NCBI RefSeq assembly: GCF_007991735.1
Contig: NZ_BJYX01000011.1
Location: 79,489-143,488, forward strand
Direction of reading: 5' to 3'
DNA from: Terrabacter aerolatus
Lineage (GTDB): Bacteria; Actinomycetota; Actinomycetes; Actinomycetales; Dermatophilaceae
Length of the DNA: 64,000 nt
The notes beneath the pieces were generated by a model, which did no database searches, was not told the DNA's origin, and saw only the letters and a program-made list of their open reading frames with translations. This document shows positions 49,848 through 57,517 of the stretch, piece by piece (positions within the stretch are counted from its first letter, which is position 1; every line of letters starts with the position of its first letter). The translations under genes were made by a program, and so were the position numbers.

Positions 49848-50993
49848 TCAGCGTCGCCCTCGGCGCGACAGCTCGGCTCCGACGACCGCGTTGATCCGCT
49901 CGGCCGTCGCCAGCCCACGGATGTCACGCGTCGCCTCGTCGACGACGACCGCCAGGGAGAGCTCCCGCTCCGTCATGACCCGGATCAGGTCGGTGAGGAC
50001 CGCGTCGTCGGGGAGGGCGACCACCCAGGCTACCGGCTGCGCGACGGTCACGGACGCGATGGCCGTGCGGTCGCGGCTCCCCAGCGGCACGGCTGCGGCG
50101 GAGTCGGGGTCGACGACCCCCAGGGGCCACCCCGTGGGGTCCGCCGCCGCGACCCAGGCACCCGAGGCGACAGCGGGCTCCACCTCCGCCACCGTGGCCG
50201 TGCCCGCGACGAGCGCGAGAGGCTCGAGCACGTCCGCCGCACGTCCCGACGTCGCCTCGTGGATGCGGCCGGCCTGCACCGCCCCCGAGGCTCCCTGCCA
50301 CAGGAAGAACGCGATCGCCACCGGCCAGACGAGGTCGAAGAGCTGCGGCGAGCGCTCCTCGGCGAGGGGGCGCAGGGCGAACCAGCCGACCGTCAGCACC
50401 GCGACGACCCGGCCGAGCCACCCCGCGGCGACGAGCCCGCGACCCTTGCTGCCGGTGGCACGCCACACGAGGGCGCTGACGATCTGGCCCCCGTCGAGCG
50501 GGAGGCCCGGCAGCAGGTTGAAGAGCCCGACGAGGAGGTTGGCGAAGGCGACGATGCCGAGCAGCGTCACGGCCGTCTCGTTCGTCGTCAGGGCACGGAT
50601 GCCCCAGACGACTCCGGCGAGCACGAGGTTGGACAGCGGCCCCACGACGGCGACGAGCGCGGTCGTCGTCGGCGAGGTGCGGGTCGCGTCGTAGACGGTG
50701 TGGCCACCCCACACGTCGGCGACGATCCGGCTCACCGGGTGACCACGCCAGCGCGCGGCCAGGGCGTGGGAGGCCTCGTGCACGAGCACCGACACGAGCA
50801 GGAGCACGGCGTAGCCGGCCGCCAGCAGGTACCCGTAGGAGGCTCCGCGGTCGGGGCGGGCGAGGTTGGGACCGAAGACGACGACGATGATGACGGCGAT
50901 GATCGGCCAGGAGCGGCCGAGGTAGACCGGGGTGCCGGCCAGGCTGCCGATGCGCCACCCGTGGGCCGCGGAGGGGCGCGCGGGAGTGCTCAT
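49848..50993 (-). CDS. Site-2 protease family (M50) membrane metalloprotease
   Basis: 381 residues. Membrane segments from about residue 30 to 250 contain the zinc motif HEASH (72-76) and the second metal motif LPLDGG (164-169), characteristic of the SpoIVFB branch of M50. The C-terminal ~120 residues resemble CBS domains, which bind adenosyl ligands. It should cut a membrane-bound substrate, such as an anti-sigma factor, but no partner is encoded nearby. The ATG is 7 nt from a TAGGCT box. Confidence 0.88.
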   Translation of the reverse strand: MSTPARPSAAHGWRIGSLAGTPVYLGRSWPIIAVIIVVVFGPNLARPDRGASYGYLLAAGYAVLLLVSVLVHEASHALAARWRGHPVSRIVADVWGGHTVYDATRTSPTTTALVAVVGPLSNLVLAGVVWGIRALTTNETAVTLLGIVAFANLLVGLFNLLPGLPLDGGQIVSALVWRATGSKGRGLVAAGWLGRVVAVLTVGWFALRPLAEERSPQLFDLVWPVAIAFFLWQGASGAVQAGRIHEATSGRAADVLEPLALVAGTATVAEVEPAVASGAWVAAADPTGWPLGVVDPDSAAAVPLGSRDRTAIASVTVAQPVAWVVALPDDAVLTDLIRVMTERELSLAVVVDEATRDIRGLATAERINAVVGAELSRRGRR

Positions 50994-51000
50994 GCGCCCG

Positions 51001-51006
51001 AGCCTA
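51001..51006 (-). promoter_or_regulatory. -10 box of the M50 protease gene
   Basis: TAGGCT (minus strand) ends 7 nt before the ATG at 50993. Confidence 0.45.
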
Positions 51007-51086
51007 TGCCCTGCGAGAGGCCACATCCTGTGTCGGTCCCGGCGGGGGCCTGTGGGTGGCGGCCCGGCGGTGTCGGCCTCGCGGCA

Positions 51087-51092
51087 TACAGT
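51087..51092 (+). promoter_or_regulatory. -10 box of the RecB-like gene, overlapping a CGGCATAC element
   Basis: TACAGT ends 6 nt before the ATG at 51099. Its first three bases are the TAC of the element at 51082-51089. Confidence 0.5.
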
Positions 51093-51098
51093 CGCCCC

Positions 51099-51938
51099 AT
51101 GGTTGCAGCGCTGTCCCCGAGCCGGGCCTCGGACTTCATGTCGTGCCCGCTCCTCTACCGCTTCCGGGTCATCGACAAGCTCCCGTCGCCCCCGACCCAG
51201 GCCACGGCCCGCGGCACGCTCGTGCACGCCGTGCTCGAGCGGCTCTTCGACCTCCCCGCCACCGAGCGCACCATCGAGGCCGCCGTCGACCTCGTGCCGC
51301 AGGAGTGGCAGCGCCTCGCCGACGAGGAGCCGGCGATGCTCGACCTGCTCGCCGAGCACGACGGGCGCACCGACGAGTGGTTCGCGGGCGCCGCCACGCT
51401 GCTGCAGACGTGGTTCGGGCTCGAGGACCCCACCCGGCTCGAGCCCGCGGAGCGCGAGCTCTACGTCGAGACCGAGATCGACGGCCTCGTCCTGCGGGGC
51501 TACGTCGACCGCCTCGACGTCGCCCCCGGCGGCGCGATGCGCGTCGTCGACTACAAGACCGGCCGCTCCCCCTCCGAGCACTTCGAGGGCAAGGCCCTCT
51601 TCCAGATGAAGTTCTACGCGCTCGTGCTGTGGCGCCAGCGCGGGGTCATGCCCAAGCGGCTCCAGCTGGTTTACCTCGGCAACAGCGAGATCGTCGCCTA
51701 CGAGCCTGACGAGCAGGACCTGCTCGGCACCGAACGCAAGGTCAAGGCGCTGTGGCAGGCCATCGAGCGGGCTGCGACGACGGGTGACTGGCGGCCCAGC
51801 CCGAGCCGGCTGTGCGACTGGTGCGACCACCGCGCCCTCTGCCCCGCCTGGGGAGGTACGCCACCACCCCTGCCGGTCGACGCGGCCGAGCGCGCCGTCG
51901 ACCCCACGGTCACCGGGGTCGTCGAGGTCGACGACTGA
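51099..51938 (+). CDS. RecB-family (Cas4/AddB-like) exonuclease
   Basis: 279 residues of the PD-(D/E)XK nuclease superfamily. A conserved Cys in FMSCPLLYRFR pairs with the C-terminal cluster LCDWCDHRALCPAW, forming the 4Fe-4S cluster of AddB/Cas4-like nucleases; the active site is VVDYKTGR. It probably trims DNA during repair; there is no CRISPR locus here. The 3' end faces the aminotransferase gene across a strong element-based hairpin. Confidence 0.88.
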   Translation: MVAALSPSRASDFMSCPLLYRFRVIDKLPSPPTQATARGTLVHAVLERLFDLPATERTIEAAVDLVPQEWQRLADEEPAMLDLLAEHDGRTDEWFAGAATLLQTWFGLEDPTRLEPAERELYVETEIDGLVLRGYVDRLDVAPGGAMRVVDYKTGRSPSEHFEGKALFQMKFYALVLWRQRGVMPKRLQLVYLGNSEIVAYEPDEQDLLGTERKVKALWQAIERAATTGDWRPSPSRLCDWCDHRALCPAWGGTPPPLPVDAAERAVDPTVTGVVEVDD

Positions 51939-51950
51939 CAGGCCGACGAT

Positions 51951-51987
51951 GACGTATGCCGTGTGCCAGGGGCAAACGGCATACGTC
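51951..51987. terminator. Bidirectional terminator made of two inverted CGGCATAC elements
   Basis: GACGTATGCCGT (51951-51962) and ACGGCATACGTC (51976-51987) are exact complements; after one mismatch four more pairs close a 3-nt loop. It lies between the convergent RecB-like and aminotransferase genes. This is the organisation of uptake-sequence terminators in Neisseria and Haemophilus. Confidence 0.85.
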
Positions 51988-52007
51988 GTCGGGTGGTCGG
52001 ACCGTCC

Positions 52008-53438
52008 TCAGACGGTGTGCTCGTCCGCGACGTCGAGGGCCTCGTCGAGGATCGCGAGTCCCTCCTCGACCTCAGCCGGGGTCGTCGTGCAGGGCGGCAC
52101 GACGTGGGTCCGGTTGAAGTGCGTGAACGGCCACAGGCCGCGCTCCTTGCAGGCCGCGGCGAACGCCGCCATCGGCCGAGCCGCCTCACCGGCTGCGTTG
52201 AACGGCACCAGGGGCTCGCGCGTGTCGCGGTCGCGGACGAGCTCCACGGCCCAGAAGACGCCGAGGCCGCGCACGTCACCGACACTCGGGTGCCGAGAGG
52301 CGATCTCGCGCAGGCGTGGACCGATGACGTCGGTGCCGAGCATCCGGGCGTTGTCGATGATCCCCTCCTCGCGGAAGGCGTTGATGGACGCGACGGCGGA
52401 GGCGCAGGCCAGCGGGTGGCCCGAGTAGGTCAGCCCACCGGGGAAGGCGCGCTGGTCGAACGTCGCCCGGATCTCGTCCGAGATGACGACGCCGCCCAGG
52501 GGCACGTAGCCGGAGTTGACGCCCTTGGCGAAGGTGATGAGGTCCGGGGTGACGCCCCAGTGGTCGACGGCGAACCACTCGCCGCACCGTCCGAACCCCG
52601 CCATGACCTCGTCGGCGATGAGCATGATCCCGTGCTCGTCGCAGAGGTCGCGGACGCCCTGGAGGTAGCCGTCCGGCGGGACGAGGATGCCGTTCGTGCC
52701 GACGACGGTCTCGAGGACGACGGCAGCGATGGTGTGGGCGCCCTCGACCATGATGGTGTCGCGCAGGTGCGACAGGGCTCGGTCGCGCTCCTGCTCCTCG
52801 GACTCGGAGTGGAACGCCGAGCGGTACGTGTACGGACCCCAGAAGTGGACGACGCCGGCGACGGCCGGCTCGGCCGGCCAGCGGCGGGGGTCGCCCGTCA
52901 GCGTGATCGCCCCGGCCGTGGCGCCGTGGTAGCTCCGGTAGGTCGCGAGCACCTTGTGCCGGCCCGTGTGCAGGCGAGCCATCCGGATCGCGTTCTCGTT
53001 GGCCTCGGCCCCGCCGTTGGTGAAGAAGACGGCAGACAGCCCCTCGGGGGCGACCTCGGTGATGAGCCGGGCCGCCTCGCTGCGCGCGTCGTTGGCGAAG
53101 GCGGGCTGGATCGTGGCGAGCCGCGCGGCCTGCTCCTGGATCGCGGCGACGACCTTGGGGTGGTTGTAGCCGATGTTGACGTTGACGAGCTGGCTGCTGA
53201 AGTCGAGGTAGCGCTTGTCCTGGTAGTCCCAGAAGTAGGAGCCCTGCGCCCGCGCGATCGGCAGCGGGTCGATGAGCCCCTGCGCGGACCACGAGTGGAA
53301 GACGTGGGCGCGGTCGAGTGCACGCACCTCGTCCTCACCCATGGCGTCGAGCTGTGCGGCCACGACGGTGCGGTGGTCGCTGTCGGTCAGGTCGGTGCGG
53401 GTCAGGTCGGTGTGGGTCAGGTCGCTCAGGTCGGTCAC
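52008..53438 (-). CDS. Class III aminotransferase (omega-amino acid type)
   Basis: 476 residues, PLP fold type I. The PLP lysine is K305 (ITFAKGVNSG) and the pyridine-binding Asp is D276 (LIADEVMAGFG). Together with the adjacent mmsA it fits a beta-alanine or similar omega-amino acid: pyruvate transaminase feeding malonate semialdehyde. From the GTG at 53438 the first ~20 residues are a TDL(T/S)-rich pentapeptide repeat encoded by 15-bp tandem DNA repeats; an ATG at 53342 would remove them. No ribosome-binding site is clear for either. It lies 14 bp after mmsA. Confidence 0.85.
   Translation of the reverse strand: MTDLSDLTHTDLTRTDLTDSDHRTVVAAQLDAMGEDEVRALDRAHVFHSWSAQGLIDPLPIARAQGSYFWDYQDKRYLDFSSQLVNVNIGYNHPKVVAAIQEQAARLATIQPAFANDARSEAARLITEVAPEGLSAVFFTNGGAEANENAIRMARLHTGRHKVLATYRSYHGATAGAITLTGDPRRWPAEPAVAGVVHFWGPYTYRSAFHSESEEQERDRALSHLRDTIMVEGAHTIAAVVLETVVGTNGILVPPDGYLQGVRDLCDEHGIMLIADEVMAGFGRCGEWFAVDHWGVTPDLITFAKGVNSGYVPLGGVVISDEIRATFDQRAFPGGLTYSGHPLACASAVASINAFREEGIIDNARMLGTDVIGPRLREIASRHPSVGDVRGLGVFWAVELVRDRDTREPLVPFNAAGEAARPMAAFAAACKERGLWPFTHFNRTHVVPPCTTTPAEVEEGLAILDEALDVADEHTV
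53386..53430. repeat. 15-bp tandem repeat at the aminotransferase start
   Basis: Three units at 53386, 53401 and 53416 (gtcaggtcggtgcgg and variants), next to the probable start codon. Copy number may vary by slippage. Confidence 0.7.
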
Positions 53439-53452
53439 GGGTGGGTCCTGTC

Positions 53453-54955
53453 TCAGCGGGTGCGCGGGAAGCCGAGGTCGACGCTCGAGGTGGCCGGGTC
53501 GGGCCACCGCTGGGTCACGACCTTGCCGCGCGTGAAGAAGTTGATGCCCTCGGGGCCGTACATGTGGGTGTCGCCGAAGAGCGAGTCCTTCCAGCCACCG
53601 AAGGAGTAGTAGGCGACGGGCACGGGGATCGGCACGTTGATGCCGACCATGCCGACCTCGACCTCGTTCTGGAACCGGCGGGCCGCGCCGCCGTCCCGGG
53701 TGAAGATGGCGGTGCCGTTGGCGTACTGGTTGGCGTTGATGAGGGCGAGCCCCTCGTCGTAGGTGGCGACGCGCACGACCGAGAGCACCGGGCCGAAGAT
53801 CTCGTCGCGGTAGACCGTCATGTCGGGCGTCACGTCGTCGAGCAGCGTCATGCCGAGGAAGAAGCCGTCCTCGGGGACGTCCTGCTCGCGCCCGTCGACG
53901 ACGACGGTGGCACCGGCCTCGGCACCGGCCGCGACGTAGCCGGCGACCTTGTCGCGGTGCTCGCGGGTGATGAGCGGGCCCATGTCGGTGCCCTCGGCGG
54001 CGCCCGGGCCGACCGTCAGCTTCGGCAGCCGGGAGGAGATCGCCGAGACGAGGTCGTCGCCGACGTCGCCGACGGCGACCGCGACGGACAGGGCCATGCA
54101 GCGCTCGCCCGCCGCACCGTACGCGGCCGAGACGATGGCGTCGGCGGCCATGTCGATGTCGGCGTCGGGCAGGACGAGGGCGTGGTTCTTCGCGCCACCG
54201 AGGGCCTGGACCCGCTTGCCGTTGGCCGTGCCGCGCTCGTAGATGTACCTCGCGATGGGCGTCGAGCCGACGAAGCTCAGAGCGGCGACGTCGTCGTGGT
54301 CGAGCAGCGCGTCGACGGCCTCCTTGTCGCCGTGGACGACGGTGAAGACGCCGTCGGGCAGGCCGGCCTCCTTCCACAGCTCGGCGAGGAAGAGCGAGGC
54401 CGACGGGTCCTTCTCGCTCGGCTTGAGCACGAAGGCGTTGCCGCACGCGATGGCGTTGGCGCACATCCACAGCGGCACCATCACCGGGAAGTTGAAGGGG
54501 GTGATGCCGGCGACGACCCCGAGCGGCTGACGGATGCTGTAGACGTCGACGCCGCTGGCGGCCTGCTCGGAGAAGCCGCCCTTGAGCAGCTGCGGGACCC
54601 CGGTGGCGAACTCGACGTTCTCCAGGCCGCGGGCGATCTCGCCGACGGCGTCGGACAGCACCTTGCCGTGCTCGGCGGTGACGATCGCGGCTAGCTCGTC
54701 GGTGCGCGTGTGCAGCAGCTCGCGGAAGGCGAAGAGGACCGCTGCCCGGCGCGACAGCGAGCTCGTGCGCCACTCGCGCCCGGCGTCGACCGCGGTCTTG
54801 ACCGCGGCGTCCACCTCGGCGACCGAGGCGAGCGCGACCTCGCCGGTCCGGCGTCCGGTCGCCGGGTCGTGCACGGGGGCCGTGCGGCCGGAGACACCGG
54901 GCACGCGGGCGCCCGAGATCCAGTGGTCGATGGTGGTCAGGGGCTCGCTCGTCAT
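53453..54955 (-). CDS. mmsA: CoA-acylating methylmalonate-semialdehyde dehydrogenase
   Basis: 500 residues, an aldehyde dehydrogenase. The MmsA type oxidises methylmalonate or malonate semialdehyde to propionyl- or acetyl-CoA. The catalytic Cys is C286 (GAAGERCMALS); FNFPVMVPLWMCANAIACGNAFVLKPSE and GGAKNHALVLPDAD (fragments) match MmsA closely. Upstream aminotransferase and divergent MocR regulator indicate beta-alanine-type catabolism rather than valine or inositol use. The ATG at 54955 follows a TAGCGT box by 7 nt. Confidence 0.92.
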   Translation of the reverse strand: MTSEPLTTIDHWISGARVPGVSGRTAPVHDPATGRRTGEVALASVAEVDAAVKTAVDAGREWRTSSLSRRAAVLFAFRELLHTRTDELAAIVTAEHGKVLSDAVGEIARGLENVEFATGVPQLLKGGFSEQAASGVDVYSIRQPLGVVAGITPFNFPVMVPLWMCANAIACGNAFVLKPSEKDPSASLFLAELWKEAGLPDGVFTVVHGDKEAVDALLDHDDVAALSFVGSTPIARYIYERGTANGKRVQALGGAKNHALVLPDADIDMAADAIVSAAYGAAGERCMALSVAVAVGDVGDDLVSAISSRLPKLTVGPGAAEGTDMGPLITREHRDKVAGYVAAGAEAGATVVVDGREQDVPEDGFFLGMTLLDDVTPDMTVYRDEIFGPVLSVVRVATYDEGLALINANQYANGTAIFTRDGGAARRFQNEVEVGMVGINVPIPVPVAYYSFGGWKDSLFGDTHMYGPEGINFFTRGKVVTQRWPDPATSSVDLGFPRTR

Positions 54956-54962
54956 GACGCCA

Positions 54963-54968
54963 ACGCTA
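54963..54968 (-). promoter_or_regulatory. -10 box of the mmsA transcript
   Basis: TAGCGT (minus strand) ends 7 nt before the mmsA ATG. Confidence 0.45.
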
Positions 54969-54985
54969 CGTGCCACCCCTACCCC

Positions 54986-55009
54986 ATACAAAGTATGTAT
55001 TGCTATGTT
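54986..55009. promoter_or_regulatory. MocR operator and leaderless promoter
   Basis: ATACA, 5-bp spacer, TGTAT (54986-55000) form an inverted repeat between divergent mmsA and mocR genes. TATGTT (55004-55009) ends 6 nt before the mocR ATG and is its likely -10 box. Confidence 0.6.
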
Positions 55010-55015
55010 ACGAAG

Positions 55016-56368
55016 ATGCGCGCCGTCATCTCCGCCCTCGAGGAGCGCCTCGACGCCCCGACGGCGAAGGGCCTCGCCCAGGCCGTGTCCCGGGCCATTC
55101 GCGACGCCGCGCTGTCGCCCGGGGACCGGCTGCCGCCTATCCGGCGCGTTGCCGAGGAGCTGATGATGTCGCCCACGACCGTCAGCGCGGCCTGGCAGCT
55201 GCTCGCGCGATCGGGGACGATCCGGTCGGACGGTCGACGCGGCACGACCGTCGCACCGACGGCGCGCGGTGGTGAGCGCTACACGCGAGCCCTGCGACAC
55301 GAGTCGCCCGTGCGTCTCGACCTGTCGACCGGCATCCCCGACAGCGCGCTGCTGCCCCCACTCGTGCCGGTGCTCTCGCTCCTCGCGGAGCCCGCGACTC
55401 CGAGCAGCTACCTCGACGACCCCGTGCTCGAGGAGCTGCGGGCCGAGCTCGCCGGGGACTGGCCGTATGCCGCGGAGGAGCTCCTCGTCGTCGACGGCGC
55501 GATGGACGCGCTCGACCTCATCTCCAGGACCCTGCTGCGCCCCGGCGACCTCGTCATCGTCGAGAACCCGGGCTTCCCGCCCCTGCTCGACCTCCTCGAG
55601 GACCGGGGCGTCGACGTCGTCGGCGTCCCGCTCGACGAGACCGGGATCGACCTCGACCGCGTGGAGGCGCTGCTGCCGCGGCGGCCGGCCGCCGTCGTCA
55701 TCCAGCCACGCGGGCAGAACCCGACCGGCGTGTCGATGTCGCCGACGCGGGCACGCCGTCTCGCGCGGCTGCTGCGCGGTCACGACTGCATCATCGTCGA
55801 GGACGACTCGAGCGGACCGATCGCGACGTCGGAGCCGATCAGTCTCGGCGCCTGGATCCCCGACCAGGTGCTCCACATCCGCAGCTTCAGCAAGTCCCAC
55901 GGACCGGACCTGCGCATCGCGGCGCTCAGCGGTCCTGCCGCGCTGCTCGCCCCCGTGCGACACGCCCGGGCCATCGGCCAGGGGTGGACCAGCCGGCTGC
56001 TGCAGCGCGTGCTCGCCGCCCTGCTGCGCGACGACGACTGCCTCCGCAGCACGGCCGCGGCGCGAGCCGAGTACGCCCGTCGCCGTGCCCTGGTCGTCGA
56101 GCGGCTCTCGACCCACGGGATCGAGGTGCCGGGCACGGACGGGCTGAACATCTGGGTTCCGGTGCGCGACGAGGCGGCCGCCGTGCTCCGCCTGGCGAGC
56201 CAGGGCATCGCGGTGACCCCCGGATCCCCGTTCTCGGTCGAGCACCCGCCGGGTCCGTCCGGCCACGTCCGCGTCACGACAGGCCTCGTCCGCGCGCGCC
56301 ATGACGAGGTGGCCGACCTCATCGCCGAGGCGGCAAGTGCCGGGGCCTGGACGGCTCAGCACCGCTGA
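55016..56368 (+). CDS. MocR-family GntR/aminotransferase regulator
   Basis: 450 residues. An N-terminal GntR winged helix (RDAALSPGDRLPPIRRVAEELMMSPTTVSAAW split around residue 40) is fused to an aminotransferase fold with the PLP lysine K293 (RSFSKSHGPDLR) and the pocket segment RGQNPTGVS. MocR proteins sense PLP adducts of amino compounds. Being divergent from mmsA and an omega-aminotransferase, it probably senses beta-alanine or GABA and activates that operon. The ATG at 55016 fits the leaderless box. Confidence 0.9.
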   Translation: MRAVISALEERLDAPTAKGLAQAVSRAIRDAALSPGDRLPPIRRVAEELMMSPTTVSAAWQLLARSGTIRSDGRRGTTVAPTARGGERYTRALRHESPVRLDLSTGIPDSALLPPLVPVLSLLAEPATPSSYLDDPVLEELRAELAGDWPYAAEELLVVDGAMDALDLISRTLLRPGDLVIVENPGFPPLLDLLEDRGVDVVGVPLDETGIDLDRVEALLPRRPAAVVIQPRGQNPTGVSMSPTRARRLARLLRGHDCIIVEDDSSGPIATSEPISLGAWIPDQVLHIRSFSKSHGPDLRIAALSGPAALLAPVRHARAIGQGWTSRLLQRVLAALLRDDDCLRSTAAARAEYARRRALVVERLSTHGIEVPGTDGLNIWVPVRDEAAAVLRLASQGIAVTPGSPFSVEHPPGPSGHVRVTTGLVRARHDEVADLIAEAASAGAWTAQHR

Positions 56369-56417
56369 CGCCGCCGGTGCGGGGCGTCGCGCCGCACGCG
56401 CAGACTCGGGGCTCGGT

Positions 56418-56468
56418 CGGGCTCAGGGAGCAGTCGGGCTCAGGGAACAGTCGGGCTCAGGGCTCGGT
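56418..56468. repeat. 17-bp tandem repeat at a gene 3' end
   Basis: Three units begin at 56418, 56435 and 56452 (cgggctcagggagcagt and variants), with a partial unit before. The last unit overlaps the stop codon of the DUF1905/YdeI gene. Confidence 0.75.
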
Positions 56469-56933
56469 CGCGGGCCGTCGGTGTCCCAGGGCCTCGAGCA
56501 CCTGAGCGAGGCGCCGGTCGCGGGTCTGCTCGGTCCGGGCCGAGGAGACCGAGAGCGCGTGGGCCCTCTGCATGCTCGGTGACAGGGCGTTCCACGCGGC
56601 GAGGGCTCCCGGGTCGGCGTCCAGCACTGCCTGCAACGCCTCGGGCACGTCGACCGTGCGCGGCGCCTCGTCGAGATCCAGCGACACGTCGATCTCGTCG
56701 CCGGCTCCCCGTCCCGTCGCGGCTCGGGTGGCCGCGTTGAACGACACGAGGAACCGTCCACCCATGGACGCGATGGAGGTGCGGTAGCGGTGGTTGCCGT
56801 CGACCGTCACCTGGACCGGGACCCGTCGGCCCCGCCCGAAGGCCGCGACGACGGCGTCCGGCACGACGATGGCGACGTTGTTGCCACCGGTGGCCTCGAG
56901 GACAGCGCGAAAGCTCTGGACGCTCTCACTCAC
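56457..56933 (-). CDS. DUF1905/YdeI-family protein
   Basis: 158 residues. FRAVLEATGGNNVAIVVPDAVVAAFG and RVPVQVTVDGNHRYRTSIASMGGRFLVSFN match DUF1905; the C-terminal half with VPEALQAVLDADPGALAAWNALSPSMQR and the final SARTEQTRDRRLAQVLEAL resembles the YdeI/OmpD-associated helical domain. Function is unknown. The gene is monocistronic, and its stop codon lies in a 17-bp tandem repeat. Confidence 0.8.
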   Translation of the reverse strand: MSESVQSFRAVLEATGGNNVAIVVPDAVVAAFGRGRRVPVQVTVDGNHRYRTSIASMGGRFLVSFNAATRAATGRGAGDEIDVSLDLDEAPRTVDVPEALQAVLDADPGALAAWNALSPSMQRAHALSVSSARTEQTRDRRLAQVLEALGHRRPATEP

Positions 56934-56996
56934 GACTGCACCCTTTCGTCGATGTCCGGGCCCGGGCGTGGGGCCCGGGCGTGGGGCCGGTTCGGG

Positions 56997-57374
56997 TCAG
57001 GCGCGCCCGGCGTCGCGCGCCTTGAGTCGCGCCTCCTCGGCGCGCACCTGCGCGTGGATGTCCCGCTCGGCGACGAGCCACGACGGCATCTGCTCGATGA
57101 GCGCCTTGATCTCGTCGGTGGTCAGGTGCTCACCGACACCCCCGCGGGCCAGCCCCGAGTTGGAGATGCCGAGACGTCGCGCCGTCTCCTGGCGGGTGTG
57201 GGGACCGTTGCGCCGCAGCGTCGCGAGCCACTCCGGCGGGTCCGCCTGAAGCGCGTTGAGCTCGGTGCGACTGACGACGCCTTCCTGGAAGTCGGCCGGG
57301 GTCTCGGACAGCAGGACGCCGAGCTTCTTCGCGGCCGTCTGGGGCTTCATGGTCTGCGGCTTCGGCGTGGGCAT
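56997..57374 (-). CDS. DUF5997 family protein
   Basis: 125 residues: KPQTAAKKLGVLLSETPADFQEGVVSRTELNALQADPPEWLATLRRNGPHTR then a helix-turn-helix-like LGISNSGLARGGVGEHLTTDEIKALI. The family is recurrently next to an HTH-less LysR substrate-binding protein, as here. The gene is divergent from that partner, starts 6 nt after a TAGGCT box, and may be its DNA-binding or effector counterpart (inference). Confidence 0.75.
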   Translation of the reverse strand: MPTPKPQTMKPQTAAKKLGVLLSETPADFQEGVVSRTELNALQADPPEWLATLRRNGPHTRQETARRLGISNSGLARGGVGEHLTTDEIKALIEQMPSWLVAERDIHAQVRAEEARLKARDAGRA

Positions 57375-57380
57375 GGGTCA

Positions 57381-57386
57381 AGCCTA
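57381..57386 (-). promoter_or_regulatory. -10 box of the leaderless DUF5997 gene
   Basis: TAGGCT (minus strand) ends 6 nt before the ATG at 57374. Confidence 0.5.
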
Positions 57387-57478
57387 GGGCGTCGGACCAG
57401 GCTCTCCGCACGTCCGGGCGACCCCGGCTCCCCCGCACCCCGGGGCGACGTCCTGTCGGTGACTCCTCTGCGGTGGAC

Positions 57479-57484
57479 TAGCCT
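57479..57484 (+). promoter_or_regulatory. -10 box of the LysR-effector gene
   Basis: TAGCCT lies 33 nt before the ATG at 57518, which has its own GGAGG site. Confidence 0.4.
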
Positions 57485-57517
57485 CGGGACGACCTGTCCC
57501 GACCGCGGAGGCCCACC

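Noticed and set aside
51099..51938. Cas4 of a CRISPR system
   Set aside because: The Fe-S nuclease architecture is shared with stand-alone actinobacterial RecB-like exonucleases and no other cas gene is present.
53386..53430. CRISPR array
   Set aside because: The units are contiguous and 15 bp long, with no spacers and no cas genes nearby.
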